The notes: a model not told the origin generated them from the sequence alone. A stretch of DNA of 49,740 nt from an uncultured Methylocystaceae bacterium (GCA_903870245.1 CAIQCB010000022.1:1-49740); one strand, 5' to 3'; numbered from the stretch's first letter, positions 33,083-41,750 are shown. Made by a program: numbers and translations.

Positions 33083-33843
33083 GCGCAGGTAACCCGAAAA
33101 ATCCGAAGATTTCCCTGAGAGATTTTCGGCCTCAAATCTCCCGCATCGAGAGACGGCTCTTCCTGAAGCAGGGTCTTTCGCTCGGCGCGCTGACCATGTT
33201 GTCCGGATGCACGCTAAAGGATGACGACGCCGTCGATAAACTGCTCTGGGCCATGTCGCGCTGGAATGATCGGGTTCAAGCCGCAATCTTCGACCCTGCT
33301 AAACTTGCGCGAACCTACAGCGAAGGGGATATTACAGAACCGTTTCCTTTCAACGCCTATTACGAACAGCCAATGGCGCCCGTCATCTATGGGCCTGATT
33401 ACCAGCTCGAACTCGGCGGATTAATTTCGGACAAGCGCCCCTGGCGCATCGAGCGATTGCGCGAATTGCCTCAGACAAGTCAGATCACCCAACACATTTG
33501 CGTGGAGGGCTGGAGCGCCATCGGAAAATGGGGCGGCGTGGCGTTCAAAACTTTCCTTGAGCGAATCGGCGCCGACACCACGGCGAAATATGTCGGTTTT
33601 AAATGCGCTGACAGATATTCGACCAGCATCGACATGCCAAGCGCGTTACACCCGCAAACCCTGTTGACCCTTGATTTTCCGGGACAACCCGGGGAAACGA
33701 AATATGGTTTTCCGGTAAAAGTCCGCGTGCCGACAAAGCTGGGTTTCAAGAATCCAAAATATGTCACCGAGATTTTCGTTACAAACGATAATCCGGGCGG
33801 CTATTGGGAAAACATGGGTTATAACTGGTTCAGCGGCTCGTGA
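33079..33843 (+). CDS. Tat-exported molybdopterin-dependent oxidoreductase (sulfite oxidase fold)
   Basis: The 254-residue protein has a twin-arginine signal (RRLFLKQGLSLGALTMLSGC, Arg25-Arg26) which ends in a lipobox-like LSGC with Cys44, so it may be a Tat-exported lipoprotein. The catalytic domain is of the sulfite oxidase/MsrP type: the molybdenum-binding Cys is in QHICVEGWSAIGKWGG and the downstream segment GFKCADRYSTSIDM contributes to the cofactor site. PQTLLTLDFPGQPG and GFPVKVRVPTKLGFKNPKYV follow. Together with the overlapping cytochrome b gene it should form a quinone-linked periplasmic redox unit. Substrate is unknown; sulfite, methionine sulfoxide and other S- or N-oxides are all possible. 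Confidence 0.88.
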   Translation: MSAGNPKNPKISLRDFRPQISRIERRLFLKQGLSLGALTMLSGCTLKDDDAVDKLLWAMSRWNDRVQAAIFDPAKLARTYSEGDITEPFPFNAYYEQPMAPVIYGPDYQLELGGLISDKRPWRIERLRELPQTSQITQHICVEGWSAIGKWGGVAFKTFLERIGADTTAKYVGFKCADRYSTSIDMPSALHPQTLLTLDFPGQPGETKYGFPVKVRVPTKLGFKNPKYVTEIFVTNDNPGGYWENMGYNWFSGS

Positions 33844-34374
33844 GATGCGCTCTGCCCGATGCGGGCGAGCGAAGTTTTGATCGAAGATCAACTCAAATTC
33901 TTTCGACGATTTCTCGATTGCCCTTCAGGCTTTGACCCTTTGGCCCGAGGTCGTCTTGAACGCAGGTAAAATTGACGACATTTTCGCGATGGTCTGTCTG
34001 CGCTTTAGCCGCCGGTCGGGTCGTGAAACGGCCTCCGGTTTTTGCTGTCACGCCGCAACGACGCTTCGATATATGCGCCCTTGATGATAGCGGGGCGCAG
34101 GGAAGTCGGTTTCAGGCCAGCCGCGATCAACTTCTTCCAGAAACCAGCGGCGTCCGATCATTCTGATCCTAACCTGCCTGACCATTAATGCCCTGACGAG
34201 ATAAAGGCTTAGATCGTCGCGACGATCAATTGTTCGAAGCGAGGGCCAGATTTCATGGCACAGAGATCCGGATCAAACATTGGCGATTACGCCATTTGAA
34301 TTTTCGACCATTAGTATGGGTGCGAAGCTGACGTGAGACTGTCATTACAATTTCACGCCGGCGTTCACATGAAC
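33844..34374. other. Intergenic region after the molybdoenzyme gene
   Basis: I see no credible gene in this 531-nt stretch. On the minus strand near 34030-34150 one frame reads FWKKLIAAGLKPTSLRPAII then KGAYIEAS, protein-like but short and broken, so perhaps a gene remnant that I cannot name. Confidence 0.35.
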
Positions 34375-34845
34375 TCAGGCGGGCTGCTCTTCAAGTAGTT
34401 TTTTGATGTTCTCGATTGTCTGTGTCGCTCCATCCTGCAAGGCGACTCGAATAAGTTTCTGGAAAGGACGCATCACCAGCTCCAATTCCTCAAGTTCGAA
34501 GGTAAAGGAGACACGGGTCGAATTGTCGCTCTCCCGATGAAACTCGTAGGATGAACGGAACGGCTCTGTTGAGCCCTTGATTTCAAGTTTCCGGGGATCT
34601 TCGAATTGTGTGACTTCGAAGGTTGATTCGCTGTCTATGCCCCGGTCACGAGTCACTTGCCTACCCTTGCAACCAACTCCAACCGGCAAGCTGCTTAGAG
34701 GCTCCAGGTCTACGACCTGCGGGCACCATCTGGGATAGTTGTCAAAGAACTGGTAGGCGACGAACTCAAAAGCCTTTGTTATTTGGCAATTAACGACATC
34801 TTCGGCTTGTCCCGTAACGGGTTTCGCGGCTCCCAGACCGAGCAT
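34375..34845 (-). CDS. SRPBCC (START-like) family protein
   Basis: The 156-residue protein fits the SRPBCC ligand-binding fold: an N-terminal strand and helix region with VNCQITKAFEFVAYQFFDNY (like VxxPxxxVFxY-type starts), the central strands FEVTQFEDPRKLEIKGSTEP and SYEFHRESDNSTRVSFTFEL, and a long C-terminal helix (MRPFQKLIRVALQDGATQTI). Members bind hydrophobic ligands or act as cyclases; nothing here names the ligand. The start at 34845 is chosen for its GGGGGGTGAT ribosome binding site; the frame stays open 62 codons further upstream but without family character. It stands alone between two long non-coding stretches, has lower GC content than housekeeping neighbours and may be acquired. 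Confidence 0.75.
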   Translation of the reverse strand: MLGLGAAKPVTGQAEDVVNCQITKAFEFVAYQFFDNYPRWCPQVVDLEPLSSLPVGVGCKGRQVTRDRGIDSESTFEVTQFEDPRKLEIKGSTEPFRSSYEFHRESDNSTRVSFTFELEELELVMRPFQKLIRVALQDGATQTIENIKKLLEEQPA

Positions 34846-35431
34846 TATCACCCCCCTGCGCACGTTCGGTCGAAATTTTCCTATCGGGCTATATATCGCT
34901 TCTATGAATTTAGGAAACCGTCGGTCACAACCAAATTTTCCGTCCGAGCGGAGGAACTGGCCGCTCTCCCGGAGTCTCAAAGTCTCGGGAGAATCCTGCT
35001 GAAACTCGTCCAATCCGGCGCCAATTCGCACTGCGCCCCAATAGTGCCCCGACCTTCAGCCGGGCGAACGACGTGTCCGGAAATCGCATCGATTGATCTG
35101 CTCGCGCAGTTTCTTACTGAAGGACCAGGTTCTTGCCGGAGGACCAAATGTTTCATGAAATCGCCAGTCGCCGGGCGTTTTTCGTTCCGGAATGCGTCTG
35201 GTTTGAGGAAAGAGAGCCGATGTTTGCAGTAGAACCCTTCATCACCGTCATTCTGACTGGCTGTTACAGGCGGGATTCACGCCGCGCCGGCGAACGTAAG
35301 ACCAACTCTCCAACCCGCCCCGTCGAAGAATTTTGGTTCGCTGTCCATCTAATCGCCCTTTTTGGCTTGCAGACAGGACACAATTAACCAAGGCTCGGGC
35401 GCTTGCGTCTGGCGACGCACAGGAGCTGCAC
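34846..35431. other. Intergenic region between the SRPBCC gene and the TerC gene
   Basis: This 586-nt region contains only the doubtful 79-residue frame at 35148-35387. I looked for a yybP-ykoY manganese riboswitch before the TerC gene and saw no match to its conserved sequence blocks. Confidence 0.4.
35148..35387 (+). CDS. Doubtful small ORF with a strong ribosome binding site
   Basis: A 79-residue frame starts at an ATG preceded by GGAGG at 5-nt spacing, an ideal ribosome binding site. It begins MFHEIASRRAFFVPECVWFE, has a short hydrophobic patch (VEPFITVILTGCY) and a second near the C-terminus. No family is recognised. It ends 44 nt before the TerC gene and could be a leader peptide or a spurious frame. 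Confidence 0.3.
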   Translation: MFHEIASRRAFFVPECVWFEEREPMFAVEPFITVILTGCYRRDSRRAGERKTNSPTRPVEEFWFAVHLIALFGLQTGHN

Positions 35432-36136
35432 ATGAGCGCCGATCTGTCGATTGGCTGGGATATCTTCGAAATCATCTGGATCAACATTTTGCTCTCGGGC
35501 GACAATGCGATCCTGATTGCCCTCGCCTGCCGTCAACTGCCGCCTCGCCAGCGTCGATGGGGCGTGTTTTTTGGGGCCCTGGGCGGCGTCGTTTTGCGCA
35601 TCGTTTTCACGCTCATCGTCGTTGAACTGATGGATTTTCCGTTGATCAAGGCGATTGGCGCGCTCACGCTGCTGCTGGTCGCCGTCAAACTTCTGATCGA
35701 TGAGACCGATCACTCGGACATAAAGGCGAAACCAAATTTGTGGGGCGCCGTCGTCTCGATCGTTATGGCGGACGCCGTTATGTCTCTGGACAATGTGCTG
35801 GCGATCGCCGCCGCAGCGCATGGCTCGTCGAAACTGATCATCTTCGGCATCGTGCTATCGGTGCCAATCGTTATGTTTGGCGCCGGCTTTTTGCTGAAAG
35901 TTCTCGAACGCTTCCCGGCCCTTGTCTGGGGCGGGGCCGGTCTTCTCGGCTGGGTGGCCGGCGAGATGATGGCAAGCGATCCCTTCATCGCCGAGCAGGC
36001 AAAAACTCTGGTTCAGAGCGAATGGCTGGCGCACGGACTTGCTTTTTGCGGCGCGACGCTGGTTTTAACCTCTGCGCTGGGCATCGAATTTTGGCGACAA
36101 TGGCGCGCGGATCGGGCTAATGCCGACGACCGGTAA
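35432..36136 (+). CDS. TerC-family membrane protein (YjbE/YkoY type)
   Basis: The 234-residue inner-membrane protein has seven hydrophobic segments and the conserved acidic motifs of TerC: IWINILLSGDNAILIALACR (about residues 12-31) and VMADAVMSLDNVLAIAAAAH (about 112-131), both with Asp-Asn pairs inside helices, likely metal-binding. Characterised relatives are manganese exporters that supply metal to exported enzymes or relieve manganese stress. AGGAG at 7 nt spacing sets the start at 35432. The gene stands alone, ending at a strong hairpin. Confidence 0.92.
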   Translation: MSADLSIGWDIFEIIWINILLSGDNAILIALACRQLPPRQRRWGVFFGALGGVVLRIVFTLIVVELMDFPLIKAIGALTLLLVAVKLLIDETDHSDIKAKPNLWGAVVSIVMADAVMSLDNVLAIAAAAHGSSKLIIFGIVLSVPIVMFGAGFLLKVLERFPALVWGGAGLLGWVAGEMMASDPFIAEQAKTLVQSEWLAHGLAFCGATLVLTSALGIEFWRQWRADRANADDR

Positions 36137-36144
36137 AACGTAAA

Positions 36145-36171
36145 AACGCTCCGGCGGGCCGCCGGAGCGTT
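36145..36171 (+). terminator. Perfect 12-bp hairpin after the TerC gene
   Basis: AACGCTCCGGCG (36145-36156) pairs perfectly with CGCCGGAGCGTT (36160-36171) over a 3-nt loop. The following T content is low (CTGTATCTCTAG), so termination may be Rho-assisted or the hairpin may be bidirectional. Confidence 0.7.
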
Positions 36172-36195
36172 CTGTATCTCTAGAATCGCCCGCTC

Positions 36196-36294
36196 AAGAC
36201 TTGCCTGCTCAGGCATCAATTTCCCGGTCAGACATCAACTTGCCTGTTCAGGGTTCGACTTACCCGATTAAGGGTTCGACTGACCGGTTCAGGC
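36196..36294. repeat. Degenerate 19-21-bp tandem repeats at the 3' end of the DUF937 gene
   Basis: Five units begin near 36196, 36215, 36234, 36254 and 36275, each of the form (A/T)TCAACTTGCCTGTTCAGG with variations. Spacing is 19, 19, 20 and 21 bp. The last unit runs into the stop codon of the DUF937 gene at 36289; the others lie in the spacer. Confidence 0.7.
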
Positions 36295-37383
36295 GCGCTG
36301 GCCAAAAATCTGGCCCATGACCTTCTCGATTTCGTTTTGAGCCGTTTGAGCGCCGCCGGGTGCCGACGAAGCGCCTCCAGGGCCGCGATTGATCTGAAGC
36401 TGTTGCTTGATCTTGTCGATGGCCTGCTGGACAGAGGCCTGATCCAGCCCGCCCGAAACGGATGCATCGGCGGTCTCCAGCGGATCGCCGCTACGACTGC
36501 GAGGGTCTTGACTGCCCCCGGCCGGAGGACGACCCGGCCCTCCGGGCATGCCGCCGCCGCGCGCCAGTTCGCCCAGAACCTTGCCAAAAATCTCGCCCAG
36601 ACCGCCGCCAGCCGCCGGTCCACCCCGAGGAGCGGGCTGCTGACCTCCGGCGATCACCTGACCCAGGATATCGCCGAGACCACCGCCGCCGCCACGGGGA
36701 GCCTGCTGACCGCCGCCGAGCACCTGCCCGAGAATGTCGCCGAGGCCGCCGCCGCCGCCGCGGGGAGCCTGCTGACCACCGGCGATCACCTGCCCGAGAA
36801 TGTCGCCGAGGCCGCCGCCACCGCCACGGGGAGCCTGCTGACCGCCGCCGAGCACCTGCCCGAGAATGTCGCCAAGACCACCGCCGCCGCTCCCGCCGGC
36901 GGGAGCGCCGCCGCCGCGCACAAGCTGCTCAAGAACCTGGCCGACGATACCGCCCATACCGCCCTGGCCCATGGATTTGTTCAGTCCGCCAAACAGCACG
37001 GAAGCGAGGATCGGCAAAAGCTGGCTGAGAATATCGGGACTGACGCCGGTCTGCTGGGCGGCGGCGCGAAGGACCTGGCTGGCGTTATCCTCTGAGCCGA
37101 AAAGGCTAAGGACGGCCGTCTGACCGCGATCGATGGCGTCCGGGGCGTGGGCGGCGTCGGCGTGATCATGCGCGCAACACTCCTGCGCGGCGCAAAGGCA
37201 TTCCACAATCTTGCCTAGCCCCTCGGGTTTTTCGACAGTCTTCTCAAGGCCAAAGGACAGGGCGGGGGCCAGCGCGTCCACCGCCTTTTTCACCTGATCC
37301 TGCGTCAGCCCGAAACGCTCCGCCAGATTGGCGATCAACTGACCGCCCTGAGCCGAGGAAATAAGTGCATCCAAGTCCGCCAT
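36289..37383 (-). CDS. DUF937 family protein with internal Gly/Gln-rich repeats
   Basis: The 364-residue protein starts with a DUF937 domain (ADLDALISSAQGGQLIANLA then ERFGLTQDQVKKAVDALAPA, residues 2-45), has a His/Asp/Cys-rich link (CLCAAQECCAHDHADAAHAP), a second similar helical segment (SDILSQLLPILASVLFGGL-like, near residue 120), and then four tandem 22-residue units of GGGGLGDILGQV-LGG/IAG-GQQAPRG, and a fifth decayed unit. The tail is Pro/Gly-rich, ending with IDKIKQQLQINRGPG and EIEKVMGQIFGQRA. The function of DUF937 proteins is not established. The start at 37383 follows GGAG at 6 nt. It is divergent from ispH and has no operon partner. Confidence 0.85.
   Translation of the reverse strand: MADLDALISSAQGGQLIANLAERFGLTQDQVKKAVDALAPALSFGLEKTVEKPEGLGKIVECLCAAQECCAHDHADAAHAPDAIDRGQTAVLSLFGSEDNASQVLRAAAQQTGVSPDILSQLLPILASVLFGGLNKSMGQGGMGGIVGQVLEQLVRGGGAPAGGSGGGGLGDILGQVLGGGQQAPRGGGGGLGDILGQVIAGGQQAPRGGGGGLGDILGQVLGGGQQAPRGGGGGLGDILGQVIAGGQQPAPRGGPAAGGGLGEIFGKVLGELARGGGMPGGPGRPPAGGSQDPRSRSGDPLETADASVSGGLDQASVQQAIDKIKQQLQINRGPGGASSAPGGAQTAQNEIEKVMGQIFGQRA
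36620..36895 (-). repeat. 66-bp coding repeats in the DUF937 gene, arranged A-B-A-B
   Basis: Four in-frame units of 66-69 bp encode GGGGLGDILGQV followed alternately by LGGGQQAPRG (A) and IAGGQQAPRG (B). The strict alternation shows that a 132-bp pair was duplicated as a block. Positions are approximate at the edges. Confidence 0.85.
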
Positions 37384-37753
37384 ACGCGTCTCCATCGACT
37401 GCCGCTACCGGGCAGGAAAAAGGGATGGTCAACCGGCCGTTTGACCGGCGTAAGCTTTTGTCCAAGCTCCGGTCAAAAAACGGCTTTCGCCGCCCACAAC
37501 CGCTTCCGACAAGTGATACGAGGCCTCACAACTTTCAAGTGAAAAGCCTCTCAGCGCAAGCGACCGGCAAAATTCAGGCGGCAAAACGTTCGGGAGGGAC
37601 CCGGCATGGGACCAGAGATGGGGCCAGAGCTTGTCTTGACAGACCCCGGACGACGGGACATCACTCTGCAGGAATTTCGCCGGACGCCTTTCGTCCGCCG
37701 CTGGCGGCTTGCCTGCGCCGGGTGTCCAGACCTCACTTTCCGAAAGCGCCGTA
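37384..37753. other. Divergent spacer between the DUF937 gene and ispH
   Basis: No gene is seen in this 370-nt region. TTGACA at 37636-37641 is a perfect -35 element for ispH, but the -10 region 17 nt further (CATCAC) is poor, so the promoter is only tentative. Confidence 0.4.
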
Positions 37754-38722
37754 ATGAACATTCAGTCACATAGCGATCTGCCTCCGCTCAAAATTTTGCT
37801 GTGTTCGCCGCGCGGATTTTGTGCAGGCGTCGTCCGCGCCATCGACGCCGTCGAACGCGCTCTGGCGAAATATGGCCCGCCCGTTTATGTCCGTCACGAG
37901 ATCGTGCACAATCGCTACGTGGTCGAGTCCCTCAAGGCGAAAGGCGCTATATTCGTCGAGGAACTGGAAGAAATTCCCGATACCTCGGCTCCGGTGATTT
38001 TCTCCGCCCATGGCGTGCCCAAATCCGTTTCGGCAGAGGCGGCGAAACGCAATTTTCTCGCGATCGACGCCACCTGTCCGCTCGTCACAAAGGTGCACCG
38101 GGAAGCAGAAATTCACTGGCGACGGGGCCGCCGGATTCTGCTGGTCGGCCATGAGGGGCACCCCGAGGTCGTCGGCACCATGGGACAGTTGCCGAAGGAC
38201 AGCGTTATTTTGGTCGAGTCGGTCGCTGACATCGCCAATCTCAAGCTCGATGACGAGAACAATCTCGCCTATGTGACGCAGACCACGCTCTCCCTCGACG
38301 ACTCTCGCGAAATCGTCCTGGCGCTGACAAAACGCTTTCCGCAAATTGTCGGGCCTCACAAGGAAGACATCTGCTACGCGACGACCAATCGTCAGGCGGC
38401 TGTCAAGGAAGTCGCTCCGAATGTCGACGCCGTGATCGTCGTCGGTTCGCCAAATTCCTCCAATTCGCAGCGTCTGCGAGAGGTCGCAGAACGCGCCGGC
38501 GCGCCCGCGCAACTCGTGCAGGGACGTAGCGAGATCGACTGGTCGATCTTCGGAGCTATTACATCGCTCGGCATCACCGCCGGCGCCTCGGCGCCAGAAG
38601 TACTGGTCGAGGAAATCATGGACGCCTTTTCCGAACGCTACGCCATTACGGTCGAAACCGTCTCAACGGCGGACGAGAGCGTGTCCTTTCCGCTCCCCAA
38701 GGAACTGCGCGTTATCGCCTGA
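37754..38722 (+). CDS. ispH: 4-hydroxy-3-methylbut-2-enyl diphosphate reductase
   Basis: The 322-residue iron-sulfur enzyme carries out the last step of the MEP pathway, making isopentenyl and dimethylallyl diphosphate. The three cluster cysteines are in [25 protein letters not shown] and [11 protein letters not shown]. Substrate residues are in [17 protein letters not shown] and [10 protein letters not shown]. Length is normal. It is followed after 21 nt by thrB, then rnhA, an ispH-thrB-rnhA order seen in many alphaproteobacteria. Its products feed the polyprenyl diphosphate synthase at 42 kb. Confidence 0.97.
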   Translation: MNIQSHSDLPPLKILLCSPRGFCAGVVRAIDAVERALAKYGPPVYVRHEIVHNRYVVESLKAKGAIFVEELEEIPDTSAPVIFSAHGVPKSVSAEAAKRNFLAIDATCPLVTKVHREAEIHWRRGRRILLVGHEGHPEVVGTMGQLPKDSVILVESVADIANLKLDDENNLAYVTQTTLSLDDSREIVLALTKRFPQIVGPHKEDICYATTNRQAAVKEVAPNVDAVIVVGSPNSSNSQRLREVAERAGAPAQLVQGRSEIDWSIFGAITSLGITAGASAPEVLVEEIMDAFSERYAITVETVSTADESVSFPLPKELRVIA

Positions 38723-38743
38723 TCAGCGCGGGGATTCCTTGTC

Positions 38744-39706
38744 ATGGCGGTTTATACCGAAGTCGACGACGCCGAACTCATCGACTTTGTCTCGACCTAT
38801 GACATTGGAGCGCTGCTCTCCTGCAAGGGGATTGCGGAGGGAGTCGAGAACTCGAATTTCTACCTGCAAACGCGCGCGGGCGGCTTCATTCTGACGCTCT
38901 ACGAAAAGCGCGTGCGTGAAACCGATCTGCCGTTTTTTTTGAACCTGATGCAGCATTTGTCGGCGCGTGGGCTCAATTGCCCGCAGCCGGTCAAAAATCG
39001 CAACGGTGACGCGCTCGGTCGTCTTTCCGGACGGCCGGCGGCGATCGTCAGCTTTCTTGAAGGCTATTCCATCCACCATCCCGAACCTGTTCATTGCGCC
39101 GAACTGGGGGTGGCGCTGGCGCGCCTGCATCTCGCTGGCGGCGATTTTCCGATGACGCGTCCCAACCGGCTATCCGTAAACGACTGGCGACCGTTGTTCG
39201 CCCCCTACGCCGAACGCGCGGACGGGTTGGAACAGGGGTTGCGCGCGCTGATCGAGAGCGAACTGTCTCTGCTGGAGCGCATCTGGCCCCGCGACTTGCC
39301 TGGCGGGGTTATTCATGCCGATCTTTTTCCCGACAATGTTTTTTTTCTTGGCGAACGTATCTCCGGTCTGATCGACTTTTATTTCGCCTGCACGGACGCG
39401 TTGGCCTATGATCTCGCCATCTGTCTGAACGCTTGGTGTTTTGGACCCGATCACGTCTATCGGCGGGATTGCGGGACCGCGCTGCTGATGGCCTATCGAC
39501 AATTGCGGCCCATGAGCAAAGACGAAATCCTGGCGTTCCCGATCCTGGCGCGCGGCGCGGCGATGCGTTTTCTGCTGACGCGTTTCGTCGACAGCATCAA
39601 TGTCCCGCCCGGCGCGCTGGTGCGCCCCAAGGATCCGATGGAATATCTCTCGAAGCTGCGTTTCCACCGTGAGATCGTCGCTATCGACGGCTATGGCCTG
39701 TCGTGA
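38744..39706 (+). CDS. thrB: Homoserine kinase (ThrB, aminoglycoside-phosphotransferase fold)
   Basis: The 320-residue enzyme phosphorylates homoserine on the way to threonine. It belongs to the alphaproteobacterial ThrB type with a protein-kinase-like fold: start [20 protein letters not shown], the segment [15 protein letters not shown]-, the catalytic loop [15 protein letters not shown] with Asp and Asn, and the metal-binding [20 protein letters not shown]. Length is typical. The stop codon overlaps the rnhA GTG start by 4 nt. Confidence 0.95.
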   Translation: MAVYTEVDDAELIDFVSTYDIGALLSCKGIAEGVENSNFYLQTRAGGFILTLYEKRVRETDLPFFLNLMQHLSARGLNCPQPVKNRNGDALGRLSGRPAAIVSFLEGYSIHHPEPVHCAELGVALARLHLAGGDFPMTRPNRLSVNDWRPLFAPYAERADGLEQGLRALIESELSLLERIWPRDLPGGVIHADLFPDNVFFLGERISGLIDFYFACTDALAYDLAICLNAWCFGPDHVYRRDCGTALLMAYRQLRPMSKDEILAFPILARGAAMRFLLTRFVDSINVPPGALVRPKDPMEYLSKLRFHREIVAIDGYGLS

Positions 39707-40179
39707 CGATCAAACGCGTCGCGATCTGGACCGACGGCGCCTGCTCGGGCAATCCCGGGCCGGGGGGGTGGGGCGCTATCCTGCGCTTCGGCGACAGAGA
39801 AAAGGAATTATGCGGCGGCGAAGCGTTCACGACCAACAATCGGATGGAGTTGATGGCCGCGATCATGGCGCTGGAAGCGTTGACGCGCCCTTGCGCCATC
39901 GATCTCTTCACGGACTCGCAATATCTCCGGGGCGGCGTCACCGGCTGGATCTCGGCCTGGAAAGCGCGGGGGTGGCGCACAGCCGATAAAAAACCGGTCA
40001 AGAATATCGATCTTTGGCAAAGGCTGGAGAAGGCGGAAGCGCAACATGACGTCCATTGGCACTGGGTCAAGGGCCACGCCGGTCATGAGATGAACGAACG
40101 CGCAGATGAGCTCGCACGAAAGGGACTATCAACATTTCGTATTGCCGCAGCCACGGCCGCGAAACCGCCGCATGTCTAG
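39703..40179 (+). CDS. rnhA: Ribonuclease HI
   Basis: The 158-residue nuclease cuts RNA in RNA-DNA hybrids. The four catalytic acids are seen: Asp in [20 protein letters not shown], Glu in [14 protein letters not shown], Asp in [11 protein letters not shown], and the last Asp in [12 protein letters not shown]. The basic handle [15 protein letters not shown] is present. The start is GTG at 39703, overlapping the thrB stop codon, which fits translational coupling. Confidence 0.97.
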   Translation: MTIKRVAIWTDGACSGNPGPGGWGAILRFGDREKELCGGEAFTTNNRMELMAAIMALEALTRPCAIDLFTDSQYLRGGVTGWISAWKARGWRTADKKPVKNIDLWQRLEKAEAQHDVHWHWVKGHAGHEMNERADELARKGLSTFRIAAATAAKPPHV

Positions 40180-40318
40180 AGGCGTCTGTCTGTAGTTCCA
40201 GATTTTGAAAAAGTTTCTGGCACAAGCGGTATCAGGTGGGCTTGTTTTGAGCAATCAAGCGCTCGTGCATCTCATTTTATGGAGTTAGTTCAAATCGACC
40301 TCCAAAATTTATTCTGAT

Positions 40319-40765
40319 TCAGGACGCAACGCTCAATTTTCGGGACAGGCCGTCGATTTCACGCTTGAACTGAACCTGCTCCGTAACGTCGTATTGAACG
40401 CCAAGATAATAGGCCAGTCGGCCAGAGTGATCGAACAGGGGCTGAAGCACCAGACGGTTGTAGAAAAGTTTACCGCTTTTCTTGTAATTACGCAGCGTTA
40501 CCTGGACCTGATCCTGACGGCGGATCGCCGATAACAATATCTCTCGTTCCGGCTGATCCCGATCATCGTTTTGCATGAAACGACAATTGCGTCCGATAAC
40601 CTCGGCGCTCGTGTATCCGGACATCGTTTCAAAAGCCCGGTTTACATATATGACTGGTTCGTCGTCGATATCAGGATCGGTAAGAGTCATGCCGTTAACG
40701 CATGTGTCTAGCATCCCGATTAATTCCCGGGGCGCTTGTCCGATTTGCTTTCGCACGACGATCAT
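40319..40765 (-). CDS. Short LOV-domain (blue-light PAS) protein
   Basis: The 148-residue protein is almost only a LOV domain. The flavin-binding signature is GRNCRFMQNDDRDQPE with the photoactive Cys61; the Asn residues in RNYKKSGKLFYNRLVLQPLF and the Gln in YYLGVQYDVTEQ, which contact FMN, are in place. A short helix (FKREIDGLSRKLSVAS) follows as a C-terminal cap. No output domain is fused, so it would signal by dimerisation or by binding a partner. The start at 40765 is chosen over an upstream frame extension because the residues before it are not LOV-like. It sits between rnhA (convergent) and the methyltransferase gene, with no kinase next to it. Confidence 0.9.
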   Translation of the reverse strand: MIVVRKQIGQAPRELIGMLDTCVNGMTLTDPDIDDEPVIYVNRAFETMSGYTSAEVIGRNCRFMQNDDRDQPEREILLSAIRRQDQVQVTLRNYKKSGKLFYNRLVLQPLFDHSGRLAYYLGVQYDVTEQVQFKREIDGLSRKLSVAS

Positions 40766-40976
40766 GTTGCGCGTTCCCCGGTGCAGCTTCAGCCTCTGGA
40801 AGCAGACAGAACTCAAAAACTAGATATCCTGCGAAAGGCCGGTTGAATAACAGCCATTCTTCGCCATTTAACGGCGAGAAATAGGACAGGTGGGTCGAGT
40901 AAGGTTTGTCCCGGACCCGGCGAAAGAAGCGCGCTCAACATCGCCGCCCCTGCATTCGCTATCTTTCGAGGCCGGA

Positions 40977-41750
40977 CTAGGCCAAATTCCGGTCATCGGG
41001 AAAAATCGTCAGGCTTGCGTCGAGGGCAAGCCGCATCGCTTCCGGCGTGAACCGCCCGTCTCGTTCGTGGAGCACCAGTGGAGCTTCCAGCCTCAGCGGC
41101 CCCTTTGATCCCTTCACGCCGTAAAAAAGGACCCGCGACGCCGGACTGTCGACGCGAGGTTGAACAGGCCGGATCCGGAGGCTCCCCAAGCGACGGCCGA
41201 TCGAGCCCAGACAGTCGGCGAGCGCGTCGGCGCGATGGATCATGGCGAAGACGCCGCCGGGCGCAAGCAACGCCAGGGACGCCCGCAACCAGTCCGCCAG
41301 CGGCGCAGCGGCCACGTGCGCGCGCGCTCTGGCGCTGTCCGGAGTCACCCGAACGGACCCGGCGTCGAAAAAAGGCGGATTGGTCAGCACCAGCGCAGCC
41401 TGCTCGTCGACGAGGCCCGCAGCGCGGCGACTGGCGGGCGCTAGAATATCCGCTTGATAAACGCTTAATCGGGCTTCAAGGGCGTTGGCCTGAATGTTGT
41501 CCCTGGCCAGAGCGCAGGCCATTTTGTCGATCTCCACCAGGCCGATGTGCGCACACGGCGCTCGAAAGGCCGCAACCAGGCCGACCGCGCCGGCGCCGGC
41601 GCCGACATCCAGAACCATGCCTCGCGTATCCGGTGGGGTAAGGGCGGCCAGCAACAAGGCATCGGTCCCTGCCCGGTGTCCGCTGGCCAACTGGCGCAGA
41701 CGCAGCCGCCCGCCCAACAGGCTGTCATAGGTTATCTCAGGGTTCCTCAT
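40977..41750 (-). CDS. TrmN6-type tRNA1(Val) adenine-N6 methyltransferase family protein
   Basis: The 257-residue protein has a class I SAM-dependent methyltransferase domain: SAM-binding MVLDVGAGAGAVGLVAAF, acidic VEIDKMACALARDN, and the catalytic NPPF in LVLTNPPFFDAGS, which marks enzymes that methylate an amino group on adenine. The start TYDSLLGGRLRLRQLASGHR is characteristic of the tRNA1(Val) A37 methyltransferase-like group found in rhizobia. The actual substrate is inferred. The start at 41750 matches the family; a longer frame to a TTG at 41834 would add a segment with an EPQVEPQV repeat. It is divergent from the polyprenyl synthase gene. Confidence 0.88.
   Translation of the reverse strand: MRNPEITYDSLLGGRLRLRQLASGHRAGTDALLLAALTPPDTRGMVLDVGAGAGAVGLVAAFRAPCAHIGLVEIDKMACALARDNIQANALEARLSVYQADILAPASRRAAGLVDEQAALVLTNPPFFDAGSVRVTPDSARARAHVAAAPLADWLRASLALLAPGGVFAMIHRADALADCLGSIGRRLGSLRIRPVQPRVDSPASRVLFYGVKGSKGPLRLEAPLVLHERDGRFTPEAMRLALDASLTIFPDDRNLA

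Noticed and set aside
34335-34353. PHO-box-like sequence CTGTCAT-TACA-ATTTCAC
   Set aside because: The second half-site is poor, and no gene starts downstream in a suitable place; it lies just past the end of the SRPBCC gene.
35250-35431. yybP-ykoY manganese riboswitch before the TerC gene
   Set aside because: Expected from known biology, but none of its conserved blocks is visible.
36600-36900. CRISPR array
   Set aside because: The regular repeats are in frame, adjacent without spacers, and encode the Gly/Gln-rich units of the DUF937 protein.
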